This document shows positions 8,754 to 18,072 of a stretch of 64,000 nt of DNA, piece by piece (positions within the stretch are counted from its first letter, which is position 1; every line of letters begins with the position of its first letter). The notes below the pieces were generated by a model that was not told where the DNA came from, did not search any database, and saw only the letters and a program-made list of their open reading frames with translations. Origin of the DNA: Schlegelella_A sp036263655 (lineage in GTDB: Bacteria > Pseudomonadota > Gammaproteobacteria > Burkholderiales > Burkholderiaceae_C); contig DATAGP010000050.1 of assembly GCA_036263655.1 (NCBI GenBank), positions 30,968-94,967 of the forward strand. The letters run 5' to 3'. The translations under genes were made by a program, and so were the position numbers.

Positions 8754-9809
8754 ATGATCACCATGACTTTCCGCCAGCCCCGATCGACTTCATCCGCAGG
8801 CCGTGGCACGGCGATGTCCCTCGTCGCGGCGGGGCTGGTGGCTGGTTTGTTGGTCGGTTGCGGCGGCGGGAACAAGGACAAGCCTGCCTCGCAGACGGCG
8901 GCCAAGGTCAACAAGGAAGAGATCACGGTCCACCAGATCAACCTGGTGCTCGGGCAGCAGCGGGCGCTGCCGCCGGAGCAGGCCGCCTCCGCCAGCAGCC
9001 AAGTGCTGGAACGGCTGATCGACCAGGAACTCGCGCTGCAAAAGGCGGCCGACCAGAAGCTCGACCGCGACCCGCGCGTGATGCAGCAGATCGAGGCCGC
9101 CCGCCGCGAGATCATCTCGCGCGCCTATATCGAGAAGATCGGCGAGGGCGCGCCGAAGCCGACGCCGGCCGAGGTCAGCGCCTACTACGAAAAGCATCCG
9201 GGGCTCTTCAGCCAGCGGCGCGTCTACAGCCTGCAGGAGGTGGCGATCGACGCCACGCCGGCCCAGGTGGAGGAGCTGAAGAAGGTGCTCGCCGGAGCGA
9301 AGACCTTCAACGCCTTCGTCGAGCACCTGAAGGCCAACAACATCAAGTTCCGTGGCGCCGAGGCCGTCCGCGCGGCCGAGCAGCTGCCGCTCGCGAGCGT
9401 CGAGCAGTTTGCGGCCATGAAGGATGGGCAGGCGGTCTTCGCCGCGACCCCTACCGGCGCCCGGGTCATTCACCTGGTCGGCTCGCGCACCCAGCCCGTC
9501 AGCCTGCAGGCGGCGATCCCCGCGATCGAGCAGTTCCTTTTGAACGAGCGCAAGCGCAAACTGATCGCCGACGACCTGCACGCCCTGAGAACCTCCGCCA
9601 AGATCGACTACGTGGGTGATTTCGCGAAGAACAAGCCGCCGGAGCGGCCGGCCCCCAGCAACGACGCGCCGCCGCTGACCTCGATCGCGCCGCCATCGGC
9701 GTCGGCCGTGGACGCTGCCCCGCAGATCGAGATCGCTCCGCGGGACGTGGGGCCGGCGTCGATGCCCAGCGACGCAACGCTCGACAAGGGTCTCAAGGGC
9801 ATGAAGTGA
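8754..9809 (+). CDS. epsD: EpsD family peptidyl-prolyl isomerase-like lipoprotein
   Basis: A 351-residue periplasmic SurA/parvulin-like protein of the type found first in exosortase-B exopolysaccharide operons. The N-terminus has a signal with lipobox (LLVGCGGG, Cys at about 39). It is followed by a SurA N-domain-like helical region (about 50-140; RLIDQELALQKA) and a rotamase-like region (about 150-260; YYEKHPGLFSQRRVYSLQEV). The tail after 285 is a Pro/Ala/Asp-rich disordered stretch. It probably helps fold or assemble outer-membrane export components. It heads a run with epsE 38 bases downstream. Starts at 8763 or 8814 are possible; 8754 gives the longest signal n-region. Confidence 0.85.
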   Translation: MITMTFRQPRSTSSAGRGTAMSLVAAGLVAGLLVGCGGGNKDKPASQTAAKVNKEEITVHQINLVLGQQRALPPEQAASASSQVLERLIDQELALQKAADQKLDRDPRVMQQIEAARREIISRAYIEKIGEGAPKPTPAEVSAYYEKHPGLFSQRRVYSLQEVAIDATPAQVEELKKVLAGAKTFNAFVEHLKANNIKFRGAEAVRAAEQLPLASVEQFAAMKDGQAVFAATPTGARVIHLVGSRTQPVSLQAAIPAIEQFLLNERKRKLIADDLHALRTSAKIDYVGDFAKNKPPERPAPSNDAPPLTSIAPPSASAVDAAPQIEIAPRDVGPASMPSDATLDKGLKGMK

Positions 9810-9847
9810 CGGCCGCGGCCCCGCTTCAGCTCCGACGACGGACATCG

Positions 9848-10660
9848 ATGATGAATTCCATGCGTTACCTCCTCCAGTTCGCCCTGTTCTTCTGCCTCGT
9901 GATGCCGTCGGCGTTCGCGCAGAGCACCGCCAAGACCGAGCCGGTGCTCGGGGTCGGCGACGTCGTCAGGATCACCGTCTACCAGAACCCCGACCTCAGC
10001 GTCGAGGCGCGTGTCTCGGAGACGGGGCAGATCAACTTCCCCCTGATCGGTAACGTGGCCGTCAGCGGCCTCACTGTCGCCGCCGCGGAGCAGAAGATCC
10101 AGAGGCTTCTTCGCGAGGGCGGCTTCGTGAACCGTCCGCAGGTGACGATCCAGACCGTGCAGATCCGCAGCAGCCAGATCTCCATCCTCGGCCAGGTGAA
10201 CAAGCCCGGCCGGTTCCCGATCGAGATGGTGGGCAGCAGGGTCTCGGAGATGATTGCCGCGGCCGGCGGCGTGGTTCCCGGGGGAGCCGACATCGTGACC
10301 CTGGTCGGCACGCGCAACGGTCAGCCGATCAAGCTCGACATCGACCTGCCGCTGATCCTGCAATCCGGACGTTCCGACCTGGACGTGCCGGTGGCCAACG
10401 GCGACATCATCTATGTCGACCGGGCGCCGACGCTCTACATCTATGGCGAGGTGCAACGGCCCGGACAGGTGCGCATGGAGCGTGGCATGACGCTGATGCA
10501 GGTGCTGGCCAGCGTCGGCGGACTGAGCGCCCGCGGCACGCAGCGAGGCATCCGTGTGCACCGCAAGGCCGAGGACGGGAGCGTCCAGATCATGGAACTG
10601 AAGATGAACGATCGCGTCGAGCGCGACGACATCATCTACGTTCGCGAATCGCTGTTCTAG
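9848..10660 (+). CDS. epsE: EpsE family polysaccharide export (Wza-like) protein
   Basis: A 270-residue outer-membrane polysaccharide export protein. After a signal peptide ending SAFA-Q it has the poly-export domain (about 35-110; LGVGDVVRITVYQNPDLS) and SLBB repeats (about 115-170 and 198-250; SQISILGQVNKPGRF, LYIYGEVQRPGQVRM). Unlike classic Wza it shows no lipobox cysteine at the cleavage site. It should form the outer-membrane channel for the polymer, together with the EpsF/EpsG inner-membrane pair encoded directly downstream. Three closely spaced in-frame ATGs (9848, 9851, 9860) are possible starts. Confidence 0.9.
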   Translation: MMNSMRYLLQFALFFCLVMPSAFAQSTAKTEPVLGVGDVVRITVYQNPDLSVEARVSETGQINFPLIGNVAVSGLTVAAAEQKIQRLLREGGFVNRPQVTIQTVQIRSSQISILGQVNKPGRFPIEMVGSRVSEMIAAAGGVVPGGADIVTLVGTRNGQPIKLDIDLPLILQSGRSDLDVPVANGDIIYVDRAPTLYIYGEVQRPGQVRMERGMTLMQVLASVGGLSARGTQRGIRVHRKAEDGSVQIMELKMNDRVERDDIIYVRESLF

Positions 10661-10670
10661 AGGTGCTGCC

Positions 10671-12095
10671 GTGGGTCTGAGCCAATATCTTCGAATCGTC
10701 TGGGCGCGAAAGTGGCTCGCCCTCGGCGTGTTCATCCTGATCGCTGCAGGGGGCATCACCTATGTCTTGATGCAGCCGCGACAGTACGTCGCCGAGACCT
10801 CCCTGATCGTCGACCTGCGCATCGACCCGGCGCTCGGGGCGCTGGCCCCGGCCCTTGCCGCGCCCAGCTACATGGCCACCCAGATCGAGATCCTGCGGAG
10901 CGAGCGCGTCGCGTCACGTGCAGTGAAGCTTCTCGGTGTCGAGCGCTCGCCCGTCGCTGTCGCCCAGTGGCGCGAGCAAACCCAGGCCAAGATTCCGCTG
11001 GAGCGCTACTACGCCGGTGTGCTGCAGAAGGGCTTGACCGTCGAGCCCGCACGAGGCAGCAACCTCATCAACCTGTGGTTCTCGTCGCCCGATCCGATCT
11101 TCGCCCAGGCGGCGGCGAACGCCTTCGCGCAGTCCTACATGGACGTCTCCGTCGATCTACGCGTGGCCCCGGCGCGCCAGTCGGCCACGTTCCTCGAAGA
11201 GCAACTGAAGGGGCTGCGCACGACCCTCGAGCAGGCGCAGTCGAGGCTGTCGCAATTCCAGCAGACGAAGGGCATCGTCGTGAGCGACGAGCGCATGGAC
11301 CAGGAGAACGCCCGCTACAACGCGCTGATGGCGCAGCTGGCGATGGCTCAGGCGGAGCAGGTCGAGACGGAGACCCGGCAGCGCAACACCGGCGCCGAGA
11401 CCTCGCCGGACGTCCTCTCCAGCGGCGCGGTGCAGAGCCTGAAGTCGCAGCTCGCCTCGGCCCAGACCAAGCTCACCGAGATCAGCAGCATCGTCGGCAG
11501 GAACCATCCGAGCCGCCTGCAGCTCGAGGCGCAGATCGGCGAGCTTCGCCAGCAGCTCGCCTCCGAGACGCGCCGGGTGGCCGGCGGGACCTCGACGGTC
11601 AATCGCAGCAGCAGCCAGAAGGTGGCCGGTCTGCAGCAACTCGTCGACATGCAGAAGAAGCAGGTCCTCGCCATGCGTGCGGACCGCGACCAGATCGCCG
11701 TCTACCTGCGTGACGTCGAGACCGCGCAGCGCGCCTACGACGCGGCGGCGACGCGCCTGAGCACGACCAACATGGAAGGCCAGAACAACCAGGCCAACAC
11801 CCGCTTGCTGAGCCCGGCCGTGGAGCCGCTCGAGCCTTCCCGCCCGCGGACGATCGTCGGCATCCTCGGCTCGCTGTTCGGGGCCCTGGTGGCGGCGCTC
11901 GCCGTGGCGATCGGCCTCGAGTTGCTCAACCGTCGCGTTCGCACGCCTCAGGACCTGCTGGTCACCGCCGGCGTTCCCGTGATCGGCGTCCTGCGCCCGG
12001 CGAATTCCAAGCAGCCGGTGTTCAGGCGACTTCTCGTCGCCGGCCCCTCGCCGGGCAATCGCTTGGCGCTGGCGGGGCCCGGGATGCGCCCGTGA
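10671..12095 (+). CDS. epsF: EpsF family chain-length determinant (Wzc-type membrane domain)
   Basis: A 474-residue polysaccharide co-polymerase. It has one N-terminal membrane helix (about 15-33), a Wzz-type periplasmic region with ETSLIVDLRIDPALG and TQIEILRSERVA, and a long coiled-coil stretch (about 180-370, rich in Gln/Ala/Leu). The second helix is at about 395-417, preceded by a Pro-rich EPLEPSRPR motif typical of Wzz proteins. It controls chain length and links inner-membrane synthesis to EpsE. The GTG start lies 10 bases after epsE, and its stop overlaps the epsG start by 4 bases. Confidence 0.9.
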   Translation: MGLSQYLRIVWARKWLALGVFILIAAGGITYVLMQPRQYVAETSLIVDLRIDPALGALAPALAAPSYMATQIEILRSERVASRAVKLLGVERSPVAVAQWREQTQAKIPLERYYAGVLQKGLTVEPARGSNLINLWFSSPDPIFAQAAANAFAQSYMDVSVDLRVAPARQSATFLEEQLKGLRTTLEQAQSRLSQFQQTKGIVVSDERMDQENARYNALMAQLAMAQAEQVETETRQRNTGAETSPDVLSSGAVQSLKSQLASAQTKLTEISSIVGRNHPSRLQLEAQIGELRQQLASETRRVAGGTSTVNRSSSQKVAGLQQLVDMQKKQVLAMRADRDQIAVYLRDVETAQRAYDAAATRLSTTNMEGQNNQANTRLLSPAVEPLEPSRPRTIVGILGSLFGALVAALAVAIGLELLNRRVRTPQDLLVTAGVPVIGVLRPANSKQPVFRRLLVAGPSPGNRLALAGPGMRP

Positions 12096-12994
12096 AGACC
12101 GATGTCTCGATGCTCGGCAGCCAGCCGCGTGCCACGCGCACGCTCGGCGCCATCCTGATCGATGGCGGGCAGTTGACCCCCGAGGACGCCGAGCGCGTCC
12201 TGCACTACCAGAAGCAGCAGAACCTCCGCTTCGGCGAAGCGGCCGTGCGGCTGGGCCTCATCAACGAGGCCGACATCCAGTACGCGCTCTCGCGCCAGTT
12301 CGCCTACGCGTACCTGCGCAAGACCCCGGGCGAGGCGAGAACGGTCAGCGACGAGCTCGTCGCCGCGTACCAGCCGTTCAGCACCCGCGTCGAGCAGCTG
12401 CGCGCGATCCGCAGCCAGCTGATGCTGCGCTGGTTCGACAAGTCCGAGGAGCGCCAGGTGCTGACCATCGTCGGCGCCGAGCGGGGCGAAGGCCGCACGT
12501 ACCTCGCCGCGAACCTGGCGATCGTGTTCTCCCAGCTGGGCGAGCGGACGCTGCTCGTCGACGGCGACCTGCGCGAGCCCCGCCAGCACTTCCTGTTCTC
12601 GCTCGAGAACAAGGTCGGCTTCTCGACGCTGCTGGCCGGTCGCCTGCGCGAGGAGGCGGTCGTGCGCATCCCTGACCTCGGCGGACTGTCGGTGCTGCCG
12701 GCGGGCCCGACGCCGCCGAATCCGCTCGAGCTGATCAACCGGCTGAACTTCGACGAGTTCATGATCGGCGTGCGCGGCGCGTACGACGTCGTCATCGTCG
12801 ACACCCCGGCCATGTGCCTGGGCGAGGACGCGGCGATGATCGCCGTCAAGACGGGCGCGGCGCTCGCGGTGGCCCGATGCGGCGAGACCCACGTCTCGGC
12901 CTTCACCGATCTCGTGCAAGGACTCAGCGACGCCGGCGTGGCAGTCGTCGGGTCGGTGCTGAACGAGGTCCCGCTGAAGAAGAAGGCGAAGTGA
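12092..12994 (+). CDS. epsG: EpsG family chain-length determinant ATPase / tyrosine-kinase-like
   Basis: A 300-residue cytoplasmic partner of EpsF, corresponding to the kinase half of Wzc. An N-terminal MshEN/GspE-like module (about 15-75; LGAILIDGGQLTPEDAERV) precedes the BY-kinase ATPase fold. Walker A is GAERGEGRT (128-136), with Arg135 where most P-loops have Lys. Walker A' is LLVDGDLRE (Asp157, Asp159) and Walker B is VVIVDTPA (Asp237). The C-terminus ends in KKKAK and has no tyrosine cluster, so the autophosphorylation seen in Wzc is not obvious. The GTG start overlaps the epsF stop, and the stop overlaps the xrtB start. Confidence 0.88.
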   Translation: MKTDVSMLGSQPRATRTLGAILIDGGQLTPEDAERVLHYQKQQNLRFGEAAVRLGLINEADIQYALSRQFAYAYLRKTPGEARTVSDELVAAYQPFSTRVEQLRAIRSQLMLRWFDKSEERQVLTIVGAERGEGRTYLAANLAIVFSQLGERTLLVDGDLREPRQHFLFSLENKVGFSTLLAGRLREEAVVRIPDLGGLSVLPAGPTPPNPLELINRLNFDEFMIGVRGAYDVVIVDTPAMCLGEDAAMIAVKTGAALAVARCGETHVSAFTDLVQGLSDAGVAVVGSVLNEVPLKKKAK

Positions 12995-13923
12995 GCAGCG
13001 TTCTCCCGGGTTCGTTCGCCGGTGGCAGCGCCGGGTTCAGCCGCCATGCGGCGTGGCTGATCGCCATCGCCGGCTTCGCGGTCATGTACGTGCCGGTCTA
13101 CTGGTGGGCCGGCACCACCATCTGGCAGAGCGACGAGCAGGCGCACGGTGCCCTCATCCTCGCCGTGCTGCTGTGGCTCTTCTGGGGCCTTCGCGAGGAA
13201 ATCGCTGCACTGCCGGATGCTTCAGCACCGGGGTGGGGTTGGCCGCTCTTCGCCTTCGGGCTGTTCCTGTACTTCGTCGGTCGTGTCTCGAGCGTGCTGA
13301 TGCTCGCGATCGCCTCCCAAGCGTTCGTGGCTGCCGGGGTGCTGCTCCTGATGAAGGGACGCGCGTCGGTTCGCCTGGCGTGGTTCCCGCTCGTCTACTT
13401 CGTTTTCATGATCCCGCTGCCCGGCACGCTCGTCGACGCCATCACGGGACCGCTGAAGCACTGGATTTCCGTGCTCGTCGTCGAACTGCTCTACAGCGTC
13501 GGCTATCCGATCTCGCGCAACGGCGTGGTCCTGACGATCGGCCAGTACCAGATGCTGGTCGCCGACGCGTGCTCGGGCCTGCATTCGATGTACAGCCTCA
13601 GCGCGCTCGGCACGCTCTTCATGTACATCATGCGGCGATCGAGCACGACTCACAACGTGGTCATGCTGCTCAGCATCCTACCGATCGCGTTCCTGGCCAA
13701 CATGGTGCGGGTGATCGCGCTCGTGCTCATCACCTATCACATGGGCGACGAGGCGGGCCAAGGCTTCCTGCACGGCGCCGCCGGCATGGTCTTGATGCTG
13801 GTGGCTCTGGCGTTCTTCTTCGCGCTGGACGCGATCCTCGCCCGCGTTCTGCGCGGCACGGCGCCACGCGCCGCTGCGGCGACAGTGGCCGCCGACGCGG
13901 CAGGCACCAAGAGTCTCAGCTAG
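12991..13923 (+). CDS. xrtB: Exosortase B
   Basis: A 310-residue multi-pass inner-membrane transpeptidase-like enzyme thought to cleave PEP-CTERM sorting signals and act on proteins co-produced with exopolysaccharide. The catalytic triad of the family is visible: Cys194 (ADACSGLHSMY), Arg240 (ANMVRVIAL) and His261 (GFLHGAAG). About eight hydrophobic segments are present. The short GTG start at 12991 overlaps the epsG stop (GTGA). It is the last plus-strand gene of the epsD-xrtB run and overlaps the 3' end of the opposing epsI by 8 bases. A PEP-CTERM substrate candidate lies at 40.6-41.3 kb. Confidence 0.93.
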   Translation: MSSVLPGSFAGGSAGFSRHAAWLIAIAGFAVMYVPVYWWAGTTIWQSDEQAHGALILAVLLWLFWGLREEIAALPDASAPGWGWPLFAFGLFLYFVGRVSSVLMLAIASQAFVAAGVLLLMKGRASVRLAWFPLVYFVFMIPLPGTLVDAITGPLKHWISVLVVELLYSVGYPISRNGVVLTIGQYQMLVADACSGLHSMYSLSALGTLFMYIMRRSSTTHNVVMLLSILPIAFLANMVRVIALVLITYHMGDEAGQGFLHGAAGMVLMLVALAFFFALDAILARVLRGTAPRAAAATVAADAAGTKSLS

Positions 13924-14608
13924 CGCTTGCTGGAGCGGCCAGTCCGCTCAGCTGCTTACGCACGTTCTCAGGCACCGACGACATCATGTCTGCAGCAAAC
14001 TTCTCCTGCGTCGCGAACGCCCGCACGGGGTCGGTGTCGATCGACGAAATGCGGAAGAGCAGGCCGTCGGGGATCTGTCCGGTCAGCGCGAGGCGGATCT
14101 CGGCAACTCGTTTCAGCCATCGACTGTTGACGACCTGGTCGCCGACAGTCAGCCAATAGGTGACAGGCTCGTGACGTGCGCCCAGGCTCGTCGTCATCCG
14201 ACGCACCTCGATGCTCCCATAAGGCGTCGGCAGCGCGCCGTCTTGAATTCCGGCGATCCTGAAACCTTGCCCGGGGTAACAAACCTCCGGACGGTGCGCC
14301 TGCAGCCCACCGCGCTGATCGTCTCCATAGGCCATCGACAACATGATGCGATAGCCCTGCTTGTTGACGTAGGTGCGCGTGAGCAGCTGGCTGTAGAGCT
14401 TGTCGAGCTCTTCCTTCACTTGAGGGTTCACGACCTGGGAGGTCTGCTCGGGCACGAGAACCCAGTCCCCGAAGCCCTTCGGAACCGCCTCCTGCAGGAC
14501 GATCTTACTTTGGTCCGGCGCCCGCGCCCCAGGGCGAGCGGCCACACTCGCGATGGAGACGATGCTCATCAGACCAGCCAGGAGAAGTGCTGTGCGATTG
14601 AGTTTCAT
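13916..14608 (-). CDS. epsI: EpsI family exosortase-associated protein, reversed orientation
   Basis: A 230-residue exported protein of the EpsI (DUF3485) family. It has an N-terminal signal/anchor (about 5-25) and the family features EVCYPGQGFRIAG and GLQAHRPEVCYPG around a conserved Cys. It works with exosortases and is commonly encoded just downstream of, or fused to, the exosortase. Here it is on the opposite strand, meeting xrtB tail to tail with an 8-base overlap, so it cannot be co-transcribed with its partner. The start at 14608 leaves 181 bases to the divergent polymerase gene. Confidence 0.88.
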   Translation of the reverse strand: MKLNRTALLLAGLMSIVSIASVAARPGARAPDQSKIVLQEAVPKGFGDWVLVPEQTSQVVNPQVKEELDKLYSQLLTRTYVNKQGYRIMLSMAYGDDQRGGLQAHRPEVCYPGQGFRIAGIQDGALPTPYGSIEVRRMTTSLGARHEPVTYWLTVGDQVVNSRWLKRVAEIRLALTGQIPDGLLFRISSIDTDPVRAFATQEKFAADMMSSVPENVRKQLSGLAAPASAS

Positions 14609-14789
14609 GGCGGGAATTCTTGCAGACTTACGGGCGCGGGGTTAATCGCCCCACCAGGCACGCACGTGACGTGTGCACGGCTTCCCCAGTGGCGCTCCCG
14701 CGATAATCGGCGCCGACGGACGTGACTGCTGCTGGGAGTCATTGGTTCGGCATTCGACTTGCTCTCGGTGCTCGCCTTGCCCCCTTTCG

Positions 14790-16331
14790 ATGACTGAGAA
14801 TTTTCGCGCCTACATCGCGATCCTGGTCTTGGTCGTGCCCGCTTTTCTGTTGCTGCGGGTTCCGCTGACAGCCCACTTGATCGCTCCCGCCGACTACCGC
14901 CGGCGAGCCCTGCTGTGGCTTCTGATCACGTCGTTCCTCTTTCTGTCCTACAACTTCTGGCTGTTCCTATTGCTGGCGGCGATCTCGATCGTCGTCGCTG
15001 CGCGCAAGGATTCGGATCCGCTGGGTCTGTATTTCTTCGTCCTGCTCGCCGCGCCGCCGTTCCAATCGGCTATCTCCGGTTTCGCCGGGATCAATCGCTT
15101 TCTGGACCTTGACCACCTGCGGTTATTGAGCCTAGTAGTGCTCTTGCCTGTCTCGCTGAAGTTGCTGACGCGGCCGGACACCCCAGGCCTGTTCAGGCTG
15201 CCCACGGACAAGTATGTCTTCGGCTACCTTGCGCTCGTGCTCGCGCTGCAGGCGCCGACCACGACGAGTACGGATGTTCTCCGGATGATTCTCTCGACGG
15301 TGATCGACGCCGTGCTCCCCTACTACGCGTTCAGCCGCGGCCTGCCGAACCTGCATCGAATGCGTCACTGCTTCGCGTCCTACGTAGGAATCGGTGTGGT
15401 CGTCGCGGTGATCGGCCTTTTCGAGACCACGAAGGGGTGGCTGCTCTATTCGGCGCTGCCGAACTTCCTCGATGTTCGCTGGGGCTACGGCGGCTATATG
15501 GCACGGGGCGACTCGCTGCGCGCGTCCGTCAGCACCGGCCACTCGATTGTCCTTGGCTACGTATTGACGGTCGCGCTGGGGTTGAACCTGGCGCTCAGAT
15601 CGTGGTTCCCGACCAACCGGTCTTGGTGGATCGTCACCCTGCTTTTGTGTGCCGGTATCGGAGCTTCGTTTTCGCGCGGCCCGTGGGTCGGCGCGGCTGC
15701 CATGCTGATGGTCGCTTTGCTGATGGGGCCGTCCCCGGTCGCGCGGCTGGGCAAGGTCGGGGCGCTAGCCGTCGTGGTCCTGCCCGCCCTCATGTTCACG
15801 CCGTTCGGCCCGAAGATCATTTCTCTCCTCCCATTCGTCGGTGACTACGACGCCGGATCCGTGGACTACCGCCAGCAGCTCTTCAACGTGTCGTGGCAGG
15901 TGCTCATGCAGAACCCGATGCTCGGCTCGCCCTACTACATGTACGACGCGGCCATGCAGGAGCTTCGCCAGGGCGAGGGAATCATCGACATGGTCAACAC
16001 GTACATGGGTATCGCCCTGGCGAGCGGCTTCGTCGGCCTCGTTCTGTTCTGCAGTGTCTTCGGGTCGACGGCCATTCGGATGTTCGCCTATCTTGTGGCC
16101 TCGACGGATCGAAGCTCCGAGGACCACGCGGTCGGCCGCGCGCTGCTGGCGACGCTCGCCGGGATTCTGACCACCATCGCGACGGTGGGCAGCGTGAATG
16201 CGGTACCGGTCGTGTACTGGTGCGTAGCCGGTGCATGTGCTGCCTATGTGAGGTTCATGCAAGTACAAGGCTCGGCGGTGGAGCATGCGCGACCACACGG
16301 CGGAAGCGCTTTCAGGGCGGCCCACCCGTGA
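14790..16331 (+). CDS. O-antigen ligase/polymerase-like membrane protein (Wzy family)
   Basis: A 513-residue protein with about 11-12 hydrophobic segments spread through its length, and a large periplasmic loop at about 345-410 (DYDAGSVDYRQQLFNVSW and the following stretch). A conserved-looking SRGPWVGAAAMLM precedes the loop, as in Wzy/WaaL proteins. It probably polymerises lipid-linked repeat units on the periplasmic face. The ATG at 14790 is chosen over upstream in-frame codons because the preceding 39 residues are not hydrophobic or conserved-looking. Its stop overlaps the GTG of the next gene. Base composition from here to about 23.4 kb looks less GC-rich than the flanks. Confidence 0.82.
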   Translation: MTENFRAYIAILVLVVPAFLLLRVPLTAHLIAPADYRRRALLWLLITSFLFLSYNFWLFLLLAAISIVVAARKDSDPLGLYFFVLLAAPPFQSAISGFAGINRFLDLDHLRLLSLVVLLPVSLKLLTRPDTPGLFRLPTDKYVFGYLALVLALQAPTTTSTDVLRMILSTVIDAVLPYYAFSRGLPNLHRMRHCFASYVGIGVVVAVIGLFETTKGWLLYSALPNFLDVRWGYGGYMARGDSLRASVSTGHSIVLGYVLTVALGLNLALRSWFPTNRSWWIVTLLLCAGIGASFSRGPWVGAAAMLMVALLMGPSPVARLGKVGALAVVVLPALMFTPFGPKIISLLPFVGDYDAGSVDYRQQLFNVSWQVLMQNPMLGSPYYMYDAAMQELRQGEGIIDMVNTYMGIALASGFVGLVLFCSVFGSTAIRMFAYLVASTDRSSEDHAVGRALLATLAGILTTIATVGSVNAVPVVYWCVAGACAAYVRFMQVQGSAVEHARPHGGSAFRAAHP

Positions 16332-17221
16332 ACGCCGCTTTCCAGGAAGCGACGCTGCCCGTGCAGCTCGGGGACGACGGCCTGCGTCTCGATGCGAGGG
16401 AAGCGAACGCGCTCGGCAGGCTGCTGCAACCCGAGTACGCGGCCGCCCAGCCCTTCCCGCACATCGTCCTCGACCAGTTCCTTCCTCCGTCCCTCGCTGC
16501 GCGCATTCTGGAGAACTTCCCCGCCGAACCTCTCGAATCCGACCGCCACTTCAACATCAACTACGGTGGTCACCACAAGCGCCAGATCTCTCCCGAAGAC
16601 TGCAACAGGTTCAGTCGCGAGGTGTTCCACTTCCTGAACTCGTACCCGGTGATCTCCTTTCTGGAGGGCCTATCGGGAATCGAGGGCCTGCTCTCCGATC
16701 CTCACTTCGAAGGCGGCGGGTTCCACGAGATCACGACCGGGGGGAAACTGGGCATCCACGCAGACTTCAGGATTCACGAGAAGCTACATCTGCAACGGCG
16801 TCTCAATCTGCTGATCTACTTGAACGAGAGCTGGAGCGCGTCGTGGGGCGGCAGCCTCGAGCTCTGGGACAAGCAGATGCAGCGCTGCGTCAGCGCGATC
16901 GCTCCCGTGATGAATCGATGCGTCGTCTTCAACACGGATGCCGATTCCTACCACGGTCATCCGGATCCGCTGCAGACGCCTCCGCATGTGAAGCGCCGCT
17001 CGATCGCACTGTACTACTACACCGCGTCTAAGGCCATCTACCGCGAGTTGCCGAACCATTCGACGATGTACCACGCACGCCCTCAGGATTCACTCGCGGT
17101 CCGGCGGGAAGCCGCCGCGTTCAGAGCGACGGAGCATTTCAAGGATCTCGCTCCGCCGGTCCTGTTCCGGTTGTTCGAGAAGATCCGCTGGCGCCTCAGC
17201 TCTAGAGAAAACAAGCCCTGA
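16328..17221 (+). CDS. 2OG-Fe(II) oxygenase
   Basis: A 297-residue prolyl-4-hydroxylase-like oxygenase. The iron ligands are visible as His144-x-Asp146 (GIHADFRIH) and His209 (SYHGHPDPL), with Arg223/Arg224 (KRRSIALYYYT) suited to bind 2-oxoglutarate. Such enzymes hydroxylate proteins or small molecules; within a polysaccharide cluster it may modify a sugar or a carrier, which is inference. The GTG start overlaps the upstream stop by 4 bases, and its stop shares one base with the next ATG, so the three genes are coupled. Confidence 0.85.
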   Translation: MNAAFQEATLPVQLGDDGLRLDAREANALGRLLQPEYAAAQPFPHIVLDQFLPPSLAARILENFPAEPLESDRHFNINYGGHHKRQISPEDCNRFSREVFHFLNSYPVISFLEGLSGIEGLLSDPHFEGGGFHEITTGGKLGIHADFRIHEKLHLQRRLNLLIYLNESWSASWGGSLELWDKQMQRCVSAIAPVMNRCVVFNTDADSYHGHPDPLQTPPHVKRRSIALYYYTASKAIYRELPNHSTMYHARPQDSLAVRREAAAFRATEHFKDLAPPVLFRLFEKIRWRLSSRENKP

Positions 17222-18072
17222 TGCCTCCGAACACATCGTCGATGCCCCTCGCTCACCGCATCACCCGGCGCCTGCTCGGCGCCAGACGCTATGCCGGCCG
17301 GAGCGGGGATTTTCGAGAGAAGGAGGCCTTCGGCCTGATCAATCGTCCGAACTACGCTTACGGCCTCCTTCGCGCTGCGGACACGGCCAAGTTCTTCGGA
17401 TTGAGCGCAGTGACGGTCTGCGAGTTCGGGGTTGCGACGGGTAACGGCTTGACGAACATGGCCGATGTGGCCGAAGAGGTCACCAAGATCAGCGGCGTTC
17501 GCTTCCGCGTCGTCGGTTTCGACACCGGAAGCGGGCTCCTTCCGCCAAGCGGGCCGAAGGACCATCCCGAGCTCTGGTCGTCAGGCGACTTCGCGATGCA
17601 GGATCCCGCAGAACTCAGGAAGCGCCTGGCGGGCAGGGCGGAACTCGTCCTCGGAGATATCGCCACCACGATCAGCCCCTTCATCGAGTCGGTGAACCCC
17701 GACGCTCCGCTCGGTTTCATTTCCATCGATGTCGACGTCTACTCGGCCACGGTCTCGGCGTTGAAGGGTCTTGGCGGCGCACACGATCGTTACCTGCCCG
17801 CGATCAGCATGTACTTCGACGACATCCTGTTCTACTTCGCAAACGAGGCCTGCGGCGAGCTGGCTGCCATCGCCGAGCACAACGTCACTGTCCCCCATCG
17901 GCCGATCCATCCTGACCGCAGCTTGCCGGGGTTCCGACCCGACAGCTACGCACCGTGGTATCGCGCCATGTACGTGGCCCACATCCTCGATCACCCGCTG
18001 CGGAGTGTCCCCCGACCGCGACAGAGCCTGTCTCTGAACGAGCACCTTTCGTTCGTCGGAGCGCTGCGTTGA
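17221..18072 (+). CDS. Class I SAM-dependent methyltransferase-like protein
   Basis: A 283-residue protein with a Rossmann-type SAM motif (VCEFGVATGNGLTNM, about 60-76), the acidic strand VVGFDTGSGL (about 97-106) and ISIDVDVYSA at the substrate/metal side. It resembles the TylF/macrocin O-methyltransferase group in outline, which suggests sugar O-methylation, but the target is unknown. It is coupled on both sides (TGATG overlaps), between the oxygenase and the ABC permease. Confidence 0.7.
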   Translation: MPPNTSSMPLAHRITRRLLGARRYAGRSGDFREKEAFGLINRPNYAYGLLRAADTAKFFGLSAVTVCEFGVATGNGLTNMADVAEEVTKISGVRFRVVGFDTGSGLLPPSGPKDHPELWSSGDFAMQDPAELRKRLAGRAELVLGDIATTISPFIESVNPDAPLGFISIDVDVYSATVSALKGLGGAHDRYLPAISMYFDDILFYFANEACGELAAIAEHNVTVPHRPIHPDRSLPGFRPDSYAPWYRAMYVAHILDHPLRSVPRPRQSLSLNEHLSFVGALR

